A stretch of 64,000 nucleotides of DNA, taken from the NCBI RefSeq assembly GCF_900106695.1, contig NZ_FNMZ01000001.1:1054001-1118000 (forward strand), given 5' to 3'. This document shows, piece by piece, positions 38,073-47,473 of the stretch. Position numbers and translations under genes: made by a program. The stretch is from Albimonas donghaensis. GTDB taxonomy: Bacteria; Pseudomonadota; Alphaproteobacteria; Rhodobacterales; Rhodobacteraceae. The first letter of the stretch is position 1. The number at the start of each line of letters is the position of its first letter. The notes below the pieces were generated by a model. The model ran no database searches. It saw only the letters and a program-made list of their open reading frames with translations, and was not told the origin of the DNA.

Positions 38073-38642
38073 TCATGCGGCCTCTCCCTTTCGCGCCGGC
38101 GCCGTGACCAGGCCCAGAAGCGCGGCGTCCAGCGCCGCGATGTCCTCGGCCCCGGTGAGCGTTCCGGCCCCGGCGTCCCAGGCTTCGCCCCAGGCGCCGA
38201 TCCCGTGGACGCCGCGCAGGTCGGCCCCGAAGAACGGCGCCAGCTGCGCCTGATGGCCCAGCACGCCCGCGCCGGCCCGCGGCCCCGGAGTGGCGGCGAG
38301 GAAGACCACCGGCTTGTCCTGCCAGACCTTCATGTCGATCCGGCTCATCCAGTCGAAGAGGTTCTTCCAGGCGGACGTGACCGTGCCGTTATGCTCCGCG
38401 AAGGAGACCAGCACCGCGTCCGCTTCGCCGATCCGGTCGAAGAAACGCCGCGCCGCCTGCGGAATGCCGGACGCGCCCTCGCGATCGATGGAATAGAGCG
38501 GCATCTCGAAGGCGTCCGGGGCGACGAAGGCGACCTCCGCCTCCGGCGACAGCGTGGAGCGGATGCGCGCCGCGGCGAATTCGACCAGGGCGCGGTTGAT
38601 GGAGTCGCGGCTGTTGGTGGCGGCGAAAGCCAGGATCTTCAT
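38073..38642 (-). CDS. NAD(P)H-dependent FMN reductase
   Basis: This 189-residue flavodoxin-fold protein of the NADPH_dep_FMN_red family has MKILAFAATNSRDSINRALVE (phosphate-binding loop), VLVSFAEHNGTVTSAWKNLFDW and VFLAATPGPRAG. It reduces FMN or quinones at the expense of NAD(P)H. The start is ATG 38642 with an AAGGAC site about 8 nt upstream; the longer open frame upstream is not supported. It lies 50 nt after doxX-like on the same strand and probably shares its transcript under the divergent LysR regulator. Confidence 0.9.
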   Translation of the reverse strand: MKILAFAATNSRDSINRALVEFAAARIRSTLSPEAEVAFVAPDAFEMPLYSIDREGASGIPQAARRFFDRIGEADAVLVSFAEHNGTVTSAWKNLFDWMSRIDMKVWQDKPVVFLAATPGPRAGAGVLGHQAQLAPFFGADLRGVHGIGAWGEAWDAGAGTLTGAEDIAALDAALLGLVTAPARKGEAA

Positions 38643-38692
38643 GGTCTCGGTCCTTTCCGACCTTGAACCGGGGCAAGCCTGCGGCGCGCCGG

Positions 38693-39049
38693 TCAGGCGC
38701 GGCCGAGATAGGCGGGAATCTGGGCGCGATGGACGTGGAGGACGCCGGCGCAGAGCAAGCCGAGGACGATGGCGGGGACGGCCGACGGCCCCAGAACCAG
38801 CCAGTGCGCCAGCGCCGCGCCGACCATCGTGGCGCCGAGCAGGCCAGCGCCCAGGACCTGACGGCCCGGCAGCCAGAGCAGGACCACGCCGGCGAGCTCG
38901 ACGAGCCCGGTCAGATACCGGAACCCCTGCCCCAACCCGATCGTGTCGAAGGTCGCGACCATCATGTCGACGCCGGCGAGCTTGGCGCCTCCGGCTCCGA
39001 CGAAGGCGAGCGACAGCAGAATGCGGAGACCTGTGGAGATGTGCTTCAT
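38693..39049 (-). CDS. DoxX family membrane protein
   Basis: This 118-residue four-helix membrane protein of the DoxX type has ILLSLAFVGAGGAKLAGVDMMVATFDTIGLG followed by VELAGVVLLWLP. DoxX relatives are tied to quinone or thiol redox stress. It is the first gene after a divergent LysR gene, with a perfect 9-bp palindrome between them, and is followed by the FMN reductase, forming a likely redox-stress operon. Confidence 0.88.
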   Translation of the reverse strand: MKHISTGLRILLSLAFVGAGGAKLAGVDMMVATFDTIGLGQGFRYLTGLVELAGVVLLWLPGRQVLGAGLLGATMVGAALAHWLVLGPSAVPAIVLGLLCAGVLHVHRAQIPAYLGRA

Positions 39050-39127
39050 GACGCTTGCGCCCTGTGTTCATGCGTGGCCGTTCGGTCCCGCAGATGCCAC
39101 CGGCGGGCGATGCGCACCAGACGCCGA

Positions 39128-39148
39128 AACGCGCATCATATGCGCGTT
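39128..39148. promoter_or_regulatory. Perfect palindromic operator candidate in the LysR/DoxX divergent region
   Basis: AACGCGCAT (39128-39136), a CAT spacer, then ATGCGCGTT (39140-39148) form a perfect 9-bp inverted repeat. It is 33 nt before the LysR ATG and 79 nt before the DoxX ATG. The position and symmetry fit a LysR-type recognition site controlling both directions. Confidence 0.65.
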
Positions 39149-39181
39149 GATGCGACATTACCGGCCTGCTAGTCAGGTCGC

Positions 39182-40030
39182 ATGCAATACTGGACGGAAC
39201 TTCGCACCGCGCTCATGCTCGCCCGCCATGGCTCCGTCAGCGCGGCGGCGGAGGCGCTGGGCGTGCACAGGGCCACGGTCAACCGGCACGTCGATACGTT
39301 GGAGGGGGCGTTCCAGACCCGCCTGTTTCAGCGCCACGCCCGCGGCTACGCGCTGACCGAGAGCGGGCAGGAGATGCTGGAGGTCGCCGGTCGCGCCGAC
39401 GAGATGTTCGCCGATCTCGCCGGCCGCAACCGGGGGCGTTCGGGCCGGCTGTCGGGCAAGCTCGTCGTGACCGCCCTGGCCGGCGCCGCGCCGCTGATCG
39501 CGCCGGCGTTGCGGGACTTCCACTTCGAGCACCCGGAGATCGCGCTGGAATTCACGGCCACCGCGGATCTGGCGCGGCTTGAGCATGGCGAGGCCCATGT
39601 CGCCTTCCGCGCCGGGCCGAAACCGGAGACGCCGGACTATGTGGTCAGGCTGTTCCGCCATGTCCGCTTCGGTCTCTACGCCAGCCGCGACTATGTCCGC
39701 AGGCGGGGGCGGCCGGAGATCGGCGCGTTGGACGGCCACAGCTTCGTCGGCTTCAAGGAAGAAACCTCACGGCTCCCCTTCGCGGGGTGGATGCGGGACC
39801 ATCTCGGCGCGGGCGCGAGGCTGATCCGGGTGACGGACCCGGAGGTGCTCGGCACGACCGTCAGGGCGGGCCTCGGCATCGGGTTCCTGGCTGAGCACGA
39901 CGCGGCCCGGGACCCGGACCTGGTCGAGATCCTGCCCCCGTCGGAAGCCTGGTCGGCGCCGATCTGGGTCGTCACCCATGTCGATCTTCATCGCACCGAG
40001 AAAGTGCAGCGGTTCCTCGAAAAGCTCTGA
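39182..40030 (+). CDS. LysR-family transcriptional regulator
   Basis: This 282-residue regulator has an N-terminal winged helix-turn-helix (ARHGSVSAAAEALGVHRATVNRHVDTLE, residues about 12-40). The effector-binding periplasmic-protein-like domain starts near residue 90 (KLVVTALAGAAPLIAPALRDF). It is divergent from the DoxX and FMN reductase genes, which it likely activates when an effector, plausibly a quinone or electrophile, binds. The operator candidate is the palindrome at 39128-39148. Confidence 0.93.
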   Translation: MQYWTELRTALMLARHGSVSAAAEALGVHRATVNRHVDTLEGAFQTRLFQRHARGYALTESGQEMLEVAGRADEMFADLAGRNRGRSGRLSGKLVVTALAGAAPLIAPALRDFHFEHPEIALEFTATADLARLEHGEAHVAFRAGPKPETPDYVVRLFRHVRFGLYASRDYVRRRGRPEIGALDGHSFVGFKEETSRLPFAGWMRDHLGAGARLIRVTDPEVLGTTVRAGLGIGFLAEHDAARDPDLVEILPPSEAWSAPIWVVTHVDLHRTEKVQRFLEKL

Positions 40031-40057
40031 ACCCCGCCCCGGCCCGGCCTCGCCGCC

Positions 40058-40093
40058 GGGGTCGGCGTCGGGGCCGGCGTCGGGGCCGAAGCC
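40058..40093. repeat. 12-bp tandem repeat (3 units), intergenic
   Basis: Three 12-bp units near GGGGTCGGCGTC lie between the convergent LysR and MscS genes (gap 40031-40137). Confidence 0.75.
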
Positions 40094-40137
40094 TCCTGAC
40101 GGGTCCGCGACAGGCCCCTTGGGACGGCGCGGCCGGA

Positions 40138-41877
40138 TCAGCGGGCGCCCATCGCGTCGCCCAGCTCCCGCTTGCCGCGGGCGGCGAGGGCGGATTGCTC
40201 GGCACGCTCGCGGGCTTCGGCGTCGAGCCCGCTGTCCCGGCCCAGATAGACCGTCTGGCTGGGAAAGGCGAAGCCCGACCCCGCTTCCTCGATCGTTTCC
40301 TGAAGCTCAAGCAGCAGCGTCTCCTGGATCTCGAGGAACTCGGCGAAGTCGCGGGTCAGGACCTGCGCCCGGACCTCGATGTCGATCGCCGACGCGCCGA
40401 AGCCGACCAGCCGGACGCGGGGCATGCCGCCGCCCTCTTCGACCATCGGATGCGAGGCCAGGCGCCGGCGCATCGCTTCGAGGATCCACTCGATCTGCAG
40501 GCGCGAGGTCTCGTATCGCAGGCCCAGGACCTGGAGAAACAGGCACTTGTTGCGCACCGAGTAGTTGACGATGTGCATCTTCGCGAGATCGCCGTTGGGC
40601 ACCGTGGTCAGCGTGCCGTCCAGGCCGCGCAGCCGCGAGGAACGGGGGCCGATCGCCTCCACCGTGCCCGTCGCGGCGCCGTACTGGATGAAGTCGCCGA
40701 TCCGGAACGGACGGTCGACGAAGATCGAGACGCCGCCGAACAGGTTCTCGACCGTCGATTGCGCGGCCAGCGCCAGCGCCACGCCGCCCACGCCGACGCC
40801 GGCCAGGACCCCCAGCGCCGGGATCCCGATGCGGTCGGCGCCGAACAGCAGCACCGCCCCCGCCGCCATCAACCCCCCGACCCGCGCCAGCAGGCGCAGC
40901 AGGTGCGCGTCGTAGCTCTGGTCCGGGATCGCGGGCAGAGCCACGATCAGCTCCACGAAGAGATGGCAGGCCAGCAGCATCAGCCAGGCGAAGGCGAGGT
41001 GGAGCGCAAGGGTCGTCGCGACCACCTCGCCCTGGGCGAAGGCGCCGGTCAGGTTGCTCTGGTGCACGGCGAAGACATGCGCCTGCCAGGCGAGCAAGGC
41101 GAGCAGCGCAGGCGTGGTCATGCGCAGCGCGAGCCCCGCGGACGACTGCCGCCGCAGCCCGGTCCGCCCCATCAGCAGGCCCCAGCCCACCACCAGCGCG
41201 CCGGAACCCGCCCAGATCAGCACGGTCAGAACCACCTTCCAGGCCTGCGTCCCGAGGACCGGCGCCGCCAGAAACTCGGGCATCGCCGCGCTCAGCCCGG
41301 CGGGAATCGCGGGGCCGGTCCAGGCCATCAGCTCCCGGCTCCAGTCCGCGTGCAGGGTCTGCTGGACGAGCGGCGCGCTGCGGATGCGCGCGTGAAACGC
41401 CTCCAGCTGCGAGACGGTGCGCGGGGTGAACAGCCAGTCGCCGGACCGGGGGCCGGAGGCGACGGGGGCCATGACGATCTCGGTCCCGGGGATGGCCCAG
41501 CGGGCGGGAAGGTCGGCCGCGTCGTCGCCGCGGATCGACGCCGGATCGAGCGGGGGCAGACGCATCAGGATGTCGAACAGGTGGGTGATCGCGTCCACCG
41601 CCGCCTCGCCCCGCTGGGCCTGCGGCGTCTGGCTCAGGTCGAAGACCCGCGCCGAACGCGCCACGGCGGCGGAGATGGCGCGCGCATTCTCGCCGGTCCG
41701 CTCCCGCGTATAGGCGAGGAAGGCGGCCTCGATCTCCCGCGATGCTTCGAGGACCGAGCCGTAGGTCGCGCGGGGGCTGGAAAGCTCGAGCGGCGTAAGC
41801 GGGTTGGCCGCGCGATCCTGCGCGGCGACGGCCGAGGCGCAGACAAGGAAAGCCAGCGACAGGAACGCTCGGAGCAT
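40138..41877 (-). CDS. MscS-family mechanosensitive channel
   Basis: This 579-residue protein starts at ATG 41877, preceded by AAAGG and followed by a Sec signal (MLRAFLSLAFLVCASAVAAQ). A periplasmic domain of about 200 residues leads into transmembrane helices. The MscS pore and beta-domain follow: VGVGGVALALAAQSTVENLFGG, FVDRPFRIGDFI, GTVEAIGPRSSRLRGLDGTLTTVPN. It should gate a tension-activated efflux pore in the inner membrane and protect against hypo-osmotic shock. The basic Pro/Arg upstream extension comes from the 12-bp repeat and is not real coding. Confidence 0.92.
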   Translation of the reverse strand: MLRAFLSLAFLVCASAVAAQDRAANPLTPLELSSPRATYGSVLEASREIEAAFLAYTRERTGENARAISAAVARSARVFDLSQTPQAQRGEAAVDAITHLFDILMRLPPLDPASIRGDDAADLPARWAIPGTEIVMAPVASGPRSGDWLFTPRTVSQLEAFHARIRSAPLVQQTLHADWSRELMAWTGPAIPAGLSAAMPEFLAAPVLGTQAWKVVLTVLIWAGSGALVVGWGLLMGRTGLRRQSSAGLALRMTTPALLALLAWQAHVFAVHQSNLTGAFAQGEVVATTLALHLAFAWLMLLACHLFVELIVALPAIPDQSYDAHLLRLLARVGGLMAAGAVLLFGADRIGIPALGVLAGVGVGGVALALAAQSTVENLFGGVSIFVDRPFRIGDFIQYGAATGTVEAIGPRSSRLRGLDGTLTTVPNGDLAKMHIVNYSVRNKCLFLQVLGLRYETSRLQIEWILEAMRRRLASHPMVEEGGGMPRVRLVGFGASAIDIEVRAQVLTRDFAEFLEIQETLLLELQETIEEAGSGFAFPSQTVYLGRDSGLDAEARERAEQSALAARGKRELGDAMGAR

Positions 41878-41984
41878 GGGAGGAGGCCTTTCGTATTTCG
41901 GTTCCGGCGCGCGCGGGCGGCCTGGCCAGCCGCCACGCGCCCTCGCGCGGCAGGCGGCGGACCCGGTCCCGGTCGGACGGGGAC

Positions 41985-42044
41985 GCGGCTTGAGACGCGG
42001 CTTGAGACGCGGCCTGGGGCGCGGCCTGGGGCGCGGCCTGGGGC
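41985..42044. repeat. 12-bp tandem repeat (5 units), intergenic upstream of mscS
   Basis: Two units of GCGGCTTGAGAC and three of GCGGCCTGGGGC are each exact. They lie in the 41878-42321 gap between the divergent MscS and amidohydrolase genes. The gap has no gene; an AT-rich patch near 42147-42160 could hold promoters. Confidence 0.9.
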
Positions 42045-42321
42045 GCGGCTGTTTCAACAGGATCCCGCAGGCGCGCGATCGACGCTGCGCGCAGCCTAAA
42101 CAGGCTTCCCTGGCGGCGCCATACGAATTCCGCTTCCGGAGCCGTCCGCATAATAACGAGCGTCTTCCGCGGGATACCCGCCAAGATTAGGATGGCGCGG
42201 CGGCGCCCTTCATGATTTTCTCCGCGCAACGATTACGCTCCGGAACCATATCGGGCCCGGCGGCGAACCCGGCGCCGGCTGCGGCGCCCGGACGAATGAC
42301 GAGAAGCGCAGGAGATCCTCG

Positions 42322-43689
42322 ATGTCGAAATCCGGACCCGGAACCGATGGCCTGAGACGGCGCGCGCGGCGGATGATTCGGGCGGCTACGCTGGCCGCTT
42401 CGCTGGCGGCGGGACCGGCGCTGGCCGAGGACGTGATCTTCACCAACGTGCGGATCTTCGACGGGATGTCCGATTCGCTCAGCGCGCCCTCGAATGTGAG
42501 GGTCTCGGGCAATCTGATCGCCGAGGTCTCGCAGGACGGGATCGAGGCGCCCGAGGGCGCGCAGGTGATCGACGGCGAGGGCGGCACATTGATGCCCGGC
42601 CTGATCGACGCCCACACCCACCTGATCATGGGATCGATCCCGATGGGCGTGCTGATGACGGGCGAGCAGAACTACATCCAGATGCGCGCCGCCCATGCGG
42701 CGGAAGCCTTCCTGATGCGCGGCTTCACCACGGCCCGCGATCTCGCCGGCCCGGTCTTCGGGCTCAAGCGGGCGATCGACGAAGGCTATGCGGTCGGCCC
42801 CCGTATCTACCCCTCGGGGGCCATGGTCTCGCAGACCTCCGGGCATGGCGACTACCGCATGATCTCCGAACTGCCCCGCGAGGGCGGCGCCGCGCATTAT
42901 ACCGAGCGCTACGGCTTCGCGGCGCTGGCCGACGGCGATAGCGAGGTTCTGCGCCGGGTGCGCGAGAACCTGATGCGCGGCGCGTCCCAGATCAAGCTGG
43001 CGGCCGGCGGCGGGGTGTCCTCGAACTACGACCCGCTGGACGTCTCCCAGTTCACCGAAGCGGAGATGCGCGCCGCGGTCGAGGCCGCCGCCGCCTGGAA
43101 CACCTATGTGACCGTGCACGCCTACACGCCCGCCGCGATCCAGCAGGCGATCCGGGCCGGCGTGCGATGCATCGACCACGGCCAGCTCGCCGACGAGGAG
43201 ACGGTGAAGATGATGGCCGAGGCTGGCGTGTGGTGGTCCATGCAGCCCTTCCTGGACGATGAGCACGCCATTCCCTTCCCCGAGGGCTCGCCCCACCGCG
43301 CCAAGCAGATCGAGATGTCGAACGGAACCGACACGGCCTATGCGCTGGCGAAGAAATACGGGGTGAATCTCGCCTGGGGGACCGACACGCTGTTCGACCC
43401 CGCGCTCGCCACCCGGCAGGGGGAGCAGCTGACCAAGATGGTGCGCTGGTTCACGCCGGCCGAGGTGCTGAAGATGGCGACCCATGACAACGCCCGGCTG
43501 CTGGCGCTGTCGGGCCCGCGCAATCCCTATCCCGGCAAGCTGGGCGTGGTCGAGGAAGGCGCGCTCGCCGACCTGCTGCTGGTGCGCGGCGACGTGCTGG
43601 CCGAGATCGAGCTGCTGGAGGACCCCGAGGCGAACCTGCTCGTGATCATGAAGGACGGCCGAATCCACAAGGACCTGGCCTCCGAGTGA
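42322..43689 (+). CDS. Secreted metal-dependent amidohydrolase
   Basis: This 455-residue enzyme starts at ATG 42322 (AGGAGA about 7 nt upstream). A Sec signal follows an Arg-rich n-region (MIRAATLAASLAAGPALAE, cleaved near residue 36). The amidohydrolase barrel has the metal HxH in LIDAHTHL, a carboxylated-Lys candidate in QIKLAAGG, then HAYTP, IDHGQLAD and the Asp in AWGTDTLF. It resembles the periplasmic Xaa-Pro/Xaa-Arg dipeptidase-type amidohydrolases. The substrate is unknown. Confidence 0.88.
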   Translation: MSKSGPGTDGLRRRARRMIRAATLAASLAAGPALAEDVIFTNVRIFDGMSDSLSAPSNVRVSGNLIAEVSQDGIEAPEGAQVIDGEGGTLMPGLIDAHTHLIMGSIPMGVLMTGEQNYIQMRAAHAAEAFLMRGFTTARDLAGPVFGLKRAIDEGYAVGPRIYPSGAMVSQTSGHGDYRMISELPREGGAAHYTERYGFAALADGDSEVLRRVRENLMRGASQIKLAAGGGVSSNYDPLDVSQFTEAEMRAAVEAAAAWNTYVTVHAYTPAAIQQAIRAGVRCIDHGQLADEETVKMMAEAGVWWSMQPFLDDEHAIPFPEGSPHRAKQIEMSNGTDTAYALAKKYGVNLAWGTDTLFDPALATRQGEQLTKMVRWFTPAEVLKMATHDNARLLALSGPRNPYPGKLGVVEEGALADLLLVRGDVLAEIELLEDPEANLLVIMKDGRIHKDLASE

Positions 43690-43707
43690 TGCGGGCCCCA
43701 TGCGTCT

Positions 43708-43734
43708 GGGCGGACTGGGCGGACTGGGCGGACC
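43708..43734. repeat. 9-bp tandem repeat (3 units)
   Basis: GGGCGGACT occurs twice exactly and once as GGGCGGACC, just after the amidohydrolase stop and before the tRNA. Confidence 0.8.
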
Positions 43735-43803
43735 GGGAGGCGCGGGAGCGGCGCGGCGACGGAGGCCGAATGCCGACCCGCGCCGCCCGGCTCGCTGAAT
43801 TCA

Positions 43804-43880
43804 TGGCGACCCCTCCAGGAATCGAACCCGGAACCTGCGGATTAGAAGTCCGCCGCTCTATCCAGTTGAGCTAAGGGGCC
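43804..43880 (-). tRNA. tRNA-Arg(UCU)
   Basis: This 77-nt cloverleaf on the minus strand includes an encoded CCA end. Acceptor stem GGCCCCT pairs with AGGGGTC (one G-T). The anticodon arm is GCGGA-CTTCTAA-TCCGC with anticodon TCT, and the T-arm loop TTCGATT is intact. It reads AGA arginine codons, rare in this GC-rich genome. Confidence 0.95.
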
Positions 43881-44152
43881 GCGATGCGCGCATGCGCGAT
43901 GCGGGTTTAGCCGTCGGGCGGGCGCGCGGTCAACGGGCTGGACGGTGGGAAGCCGGACGGCGGGGGGATCGGAAGACGGCGGGGGGCCGGAACGCAGCGG
44001 GGATGCGACGCGGGCGGTCGCGGGCGCGGATGGCTTCCCCTGCCCCCGCGCCCGCGATAAAGGGGGCGCGGGATATCCCTCCGCCGACCCTGCCCCAGCC
44101 GACCCTGCCCGCGCCAGCCCCCCGCCCGCGCCCGCCGAACCGAGGAACCGCC

Positions 44153-45220
44153 ATGACCCGCCGCAACGGCCTGACCTATCGCGACGCCGGCGTGGATATC
44201 GACGCCGGCAACGACCTGGTGAAGCGCATCGGCCCGGCCGCCGCCCGCACCCGCCGCCCCGGCGTCGCCGACGCGCTGGGCGGGTTCGGAGGGCTCTTCG
44301 ACCTCAAGGCCGCGGGCTATTCGGACCCGGTGCTGGTCGCCGCCACCGACGGGGTCGGCACCAAGCTGCGCATCGCCATCGACACCGGACTGCTGGACGG
44401 CGTGGGCGTCGACCTGGTGGCCATGTGCGTCAACGACCTGATCTGCCAGGGGGCGGAGCCGCTTCTGTTCCTCGACTATTTCGCCACCGGCAAGCTCTCG
44501 GTCGACGAGGGCGCGCGGGTGGTCGAAGGCGTGGCCGAGGGCTGCGTGCGCGCCGGATGCGCCCTGATCGGCGGCGAGACGGCGGAGATGCCGGGCATGT
44601 ATGCGGCCGGCGATTTCGACCTCGCCGGCTTCGCGGTCGGCGCGGCGGAGCGGGGCCAGACCCTGCCCGTCGCCTGCCAGGCGGGGGACGTGGTGCTGGG
44701 GCTCGCCTCCGACGGGGTGCATTCCAACGGCTTCTCGCTGGTCCGCCGGGTGGCGGAGGCGGCGGGGGTCGACTGGGCCTCGCCCTGCCCGTTCGGCGAG
44801 GGCACGCTGGGCGAGGCGCTGCTGACGCCGACCCGCATCTACGTGAAGCCGGCGCTGGCCGCGATCCGCGGCGGCGGCGTGCGGGCGCTGGCCCATATCA
44901 CCGGCGGCGGACTGACCGAGAACCTGCCCCGCGTGCTGCCCGAGGGGCTGGGCGCCGAGATCGACCTGACCGCCTGGACCCTGCCCCCGGTCTTCGCCTG
45001 GCTGCGCGACGCCGGCGGGCTGGAGGAGGCGGAGCTGCTGCGGGTGTTCAACTGCGGCATCGGCCTGTGCGTGGTCGTCTCCGCCGGGGCCGCCGAGCGC
45101 ATCGCCGCGGAGCTGACCGAGGCCGGCGAGACCGTCTATCGCCTGGGCGAGATCGTCCCCGTTGATGAGAGCGCCGATGCGGGCGCCGAGCCCGTGAGCT
45201 ACCGGGGCCATCTGGCGTGA
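44153..45220 (+). CDS. purM: Phosphoribosylformylglycinamidine cyclo-ligase (AIR synthetase)
   Basis: This 355-residue purine-biosynthesis enzyme converts FGAM to AIR with ATP. Signatures are [64 protein letters not shown] and [15 protein letters not shown]. The start is ATG 44153 with a GAGGA nearby; the open frame further upstream is noise. Its stop overlaps the GTG of purN (45217-45220). Confidence 0.97.
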   Translation: MTRRNGLTYRDAGVDIDAGNDLVKRIGPAAARTRRPGVADALGGFGGLFDLKAAGYSDPVLVAATDGVGTKLRIAIDTGLLDGVGVDLVAMCVNDLICQGAEPLLFLDYFATGKLSVDEGARVVEGVAEGCVRAGCALIGGETAEMPGMYAAGDFDLAGFAVGAAERGQTLPVACQAGDVVLGLASDGVHSNGFSLVRRVAEAAGVDWASPCPFGEGTLGEALLTPTRIYVKPALAAIRGGGVRALAHITGGGLTENLPRVLPEGLGAEIDLTAWTLPPVFAWLRDAGGLEEAELLRVFNCGIGLCVVVSAGAAERIAAELTEAGETVYRLGEIVPVDESADAGAEPVSYRGHLA

Positions 45221-45819
45221 CGGCCAAGCGTCGCGTCGCGATCCTTATTTCCGGGGGCGGGTCGAACATGCTCGCCCTGCTCGACGAGATGGAGAAGCCC
45301 GGCGCGCCGGCCGAGCCGGTGCTGGTGATGTCCAACGACCCCGAGGCCGGGGGGCTCGCGAAGGCCGCCGCGCGGGGCGTGGCGACGGCGGCGATCCCGC
45401 ACAGGCCGTTCAGGGGCGACCGGGCCGCGCATGAAGCCGCGCTGATGGAAAAGCTGCGCGAGGCGGGGGCGGATCTGGTCTGCCTCGCCGGTTACATGCG
45501 CATCCTCACGCCGGGTTTCACCGGGGCGTGGGAGGGACGGATGCTCAACATTCATCCGTCGCTGCTGCCCAAATACAAGGGCCTGCACACCCATGCCCGC
45601 GCGCTGGAGGCCGGCGACGCCGAGCATGGCTGCACCGTCCACGAAGTCACCGCGGCGCTGGATGACGGGCCGATCCTGGGCCAGGCGCGGGTGAAGGTGG
45701 AGCCGGGCGACACGCCCGAGAGCCTCGCGGCGCGGGTGCTGACGCAGGAGCACCGGCTTTATCCCGCCGTGCTCACCCGCTTCGCCGCCGGCGAGCGCGC
45801 GCCGATCGCGCTGGACTGA
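45217..45819 (+). CDS. purN: Phosphoribosylglycinamide formyltransferase
   Basis: This 200-residue GAR transformylase uses 10-formyl-THF. It has [42 protein letters not shown] with the catalytic His, and DDGPILGQ. The start is the GTG at 45217 inside the 4-nt overlap with purM, so the pair is translationally coupled. The next gene starts 12 nt later. Confidence 0.97.
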   Translation: MTAKRRVAILISGGGSNMLALLDEMEKPGAPAEPVLVMSNDPEAGGLAKAAARGVATAAIPHRPFRGDRAAHEAALMEKLREAGADLVCLAGYMRILTPGFTGAWEGRMLNIHPSLLPKYKGLHTHARALEAGDAEHGCTVHEVTAALDDGPILGQARVKVEPGDTPESLAARVLTQEHRLYPAVLTRFAAGERAPIALD

Positions 45820-45831
45820 GCGGAGGCCGGG

Positions 45832-46218
45832 ATGGGCGAGCCGATCACCTCGATCCGCAATCTCGGCCCCAAGACGGCGGAGGCGTTCAAGCGCGCCGGC
45901 GTCGAGGACGCGGAGACCCTGCGCGCCCTGGGGCCGGACGAGGGCTACAAGCGCCTGCTGCTGGCCGGCGGCGCCCCGCATTTCGCGATGTTCTGGGCGC
46001 TGGTTCTGGGGCTGCAGGGGCGGCCGTGGAACGACATCTCCTCGACCGAGAAGAAGGCGCTCCGGAAACGGTTCAACACGGTGAAGCGCAGCCTGCGGGA
46101 GGCCGAGAAGCGCCGCAAGGCGAAGGCGCCGACCGACGGGCTCAGCGACGAGGAGGCGCGGCTGAAGCTGGAGGCGGCGCTGGACCGGCTGGGCGTTCGG
46201 GCGGTTGCGGGAGACTGA
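45832..46218 (+). CDS. TfoX C-terminal domain protein
   Basis: This 128-residue protein holds a TfoX_C helix-hairpin-helix domain (ITSIRNLGPKTAEAFKRAGVEDAETLRALGP) followed by a Lys/Arg-rich helix. The N-terminal TfoX domain of competence regulators is absent. It is likely to be in the purMN transcript (12-nt gap). Its function outside competence is not established. Confidence 0.88.
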   Translation: MGEPITSIRNLGPKTAEAFKRAGVEDAETLRALGPDEGYKRLLLAGGAPHFAMFWALVLGLQGRPWNDISSTEKKALRKRFNTVKRSLREAEKRRKAKAPTDGLSDEEARLKLEAALDRLGVRAVAGD

Positions 46219-46245
46219 AACGCTCCGGCCGCCCCCGACCGGAGG

Positions 46246-46294
46246 AGCCGCGCGTCGACGGGCGCGCCCGTGGCCCGGTCGCGCCCGCGCGGCG
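46246..46294 (+). repeat. Dispersed 49-nt intergenic element, canonical copy
   Basis: It starts AGCCGCGCGTCGAC and ends GCGCCCGCGCGGCG. Internal GGGCGCG and CGCGCCC can extend the terminal inverted repeat into a longer interrupted stem. It starts 28 nt after the TfoX_C gene. Confidence 0.75.
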
Positions 46295-46431
46295 TTGCGG
46301 GCCGGGGCGCTTGCGGGAAGGTCTCCCCCTCTCCGCCGCCGGCGCCCTTGCGATGACGGAGGAAGCGCATAGGTTCGGCTCCGACCCGGCCGACGCGACC
46401 CCTCGCGCCGCCGCGGATCGGGAGGCGCCGC

Positions 46432-46812
46432 ATGACCAAGACGCTCAAGGACCTGATGGCGGAGGCCGAGACCGCCGCCCCCCGGATCACCGCCGCCGAG
46501 GCCCGCGCGATGATCGAGACCGAAGGCGCGCTGGTGGTGGACGTGCGCGACCCGGCCGAGGTCGCCGCCTCCGGCAAGGTCCCCGGCGCGGTCAACGTCC
46601 CCCGCGCCATGCTGGAATTCCGCGCCGATCCCGACAGCCCCGCCCATGCGGAGGGCTTCGAGCGGTCGCGCCCGGTGATCGTCTACTGCGCGTCGGGCGG
46701 ACGCTCGGCGCTGGCGGGGCGGACGCTGGGGGAGCTGGGCTTCGAGACGGTCCGCAACCTCGGCGGGTTCAAGGACTGGGTGGAGGCCGGCGGCGAGGTC
46801 GATAAGGACTGA
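46432..46812 (+). CDS. Rhodanese-like domain protein
   Basis: This 126-residue protein has a single rhodanese domain. The active-site loop is YCASGGRSALAG, with a Cys that forms the persulfide. The family strand VVDVRDPAEVAASGKVPGAVNVPRAM precedes it and LGGFKDWVEAGGEV follows. It is probably a sulfurtransferase or thiol-signalling protein in the cytoplasm; the partner is unknown. Confidence 0.9.
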   Translation: MTKTLKDLMAEAETAAPRITAAEARAMIETEGALVVDVRDPAEVAASGKVPGAVNVPRAMLEFRADPDSPAHAEGFERSRPVIVYCASGGRSALAGRTLGELGFETVRNLGGFKDWVEAGGEVDKD

Positions 46813-46879
46813 GACCGGGCCAGCCCCTGCGGCGCCCCGTGCCTGGCCGTGCCGTGCCTGGCCGGGCCGGGACATGAAA

Positions 46880-46909
46880 AACCCCCGCGCGAAGCCTCGC
46901 GCGGGGGTT
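46880..46909 (-). terminator. ndk terminator
   Basis: A perfect 13-bp stem (46880-46892 with 46897-46909) has a 4-nt loop. On the minus strand it is followed by four or five T. It lies 32 nt past the ndk stop. Confidence 0.85.
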
Positions 46910-46941
46910 CTTCGGTTCTCAGACCTGCGCGGTGGGCGCGA

Positions 46942-47364
46942 TCAGCCGACCAGCTCGAGGCCGGAGAAGAAGAAGGCGATCTCGATCGCCGCGTTCTCGG
47001 CCGAGTCGGAGCCGTGGACCGAGTTCTCGCCGATCGACAGGGCGAAGGCCTTGCGGACGGTGCCCTCGGCGGCTTCGGCGGGGTTGGTGGCGCCCATCAC
47101 TTCGCGGTTCTTGGCGACGGCGTTCTCACCCTCGAGCACCTGGACCACCACCGGGGCGGAGGCCATGAACTCGCACAGCTCGCCGTAGAAGGGCCGCTCG
47201 GCGTGCACTTCGTAGAACTTGCCGGCCTGGGCGGGCGTCAGGTGGATGCGCTTGGAAGCGACGATGCGCAGACCGGCGTCCTCGAACATCTTGGCGATGG
47301 CGCCGGTGAGGTTGCGGGCGGTGGCATCCGGCTTGATGATGGACAGCGTGCGTTCGACGGCCAT
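46942..47364 (-). CDS. ndk: Nucleoside diphosphate kinase
   Basis: This 140-residue phosphotransferase balances NTP pools. It begins [18 protein letters not shown] and has the catalytic His in NSVHGSDS near residue 117. The start is ATG 47364 with a GAGAGGA site; the frame stays open upstream but lacks support. It has its own terminator. Confidence 0.97.
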   Translation of the reverse strand: MAVERTLSIIKPDATARNLTGAIAKMFEDAGLRIVASKRIHLTPAQAGKFYEVHAERPFYGELCEFMASAPVVVQVLEGENAVAKNREVMGATNPAEAAEGTVRKAFALSIGENSVHGSDSAENAAIEIAFFFSGLELVG

Positions 47365-47473
47365 GGTCCGGTCCTCTCGTGATCGGGAACATTCGTTGCG
47401 GTCGTCCGGACGGCGCGGGAAGCGCCCGCCGGACGGGTAAGGCGCGCGCCCGATAGCACGGGAGGGGAGAGGC

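Noticed and set aside
43804-43880. tRNA-Arg as an integration site for a mobile element
   Set aside because: No integrase, no direct repeat of the tRNA end and no shift in base composition on either side.
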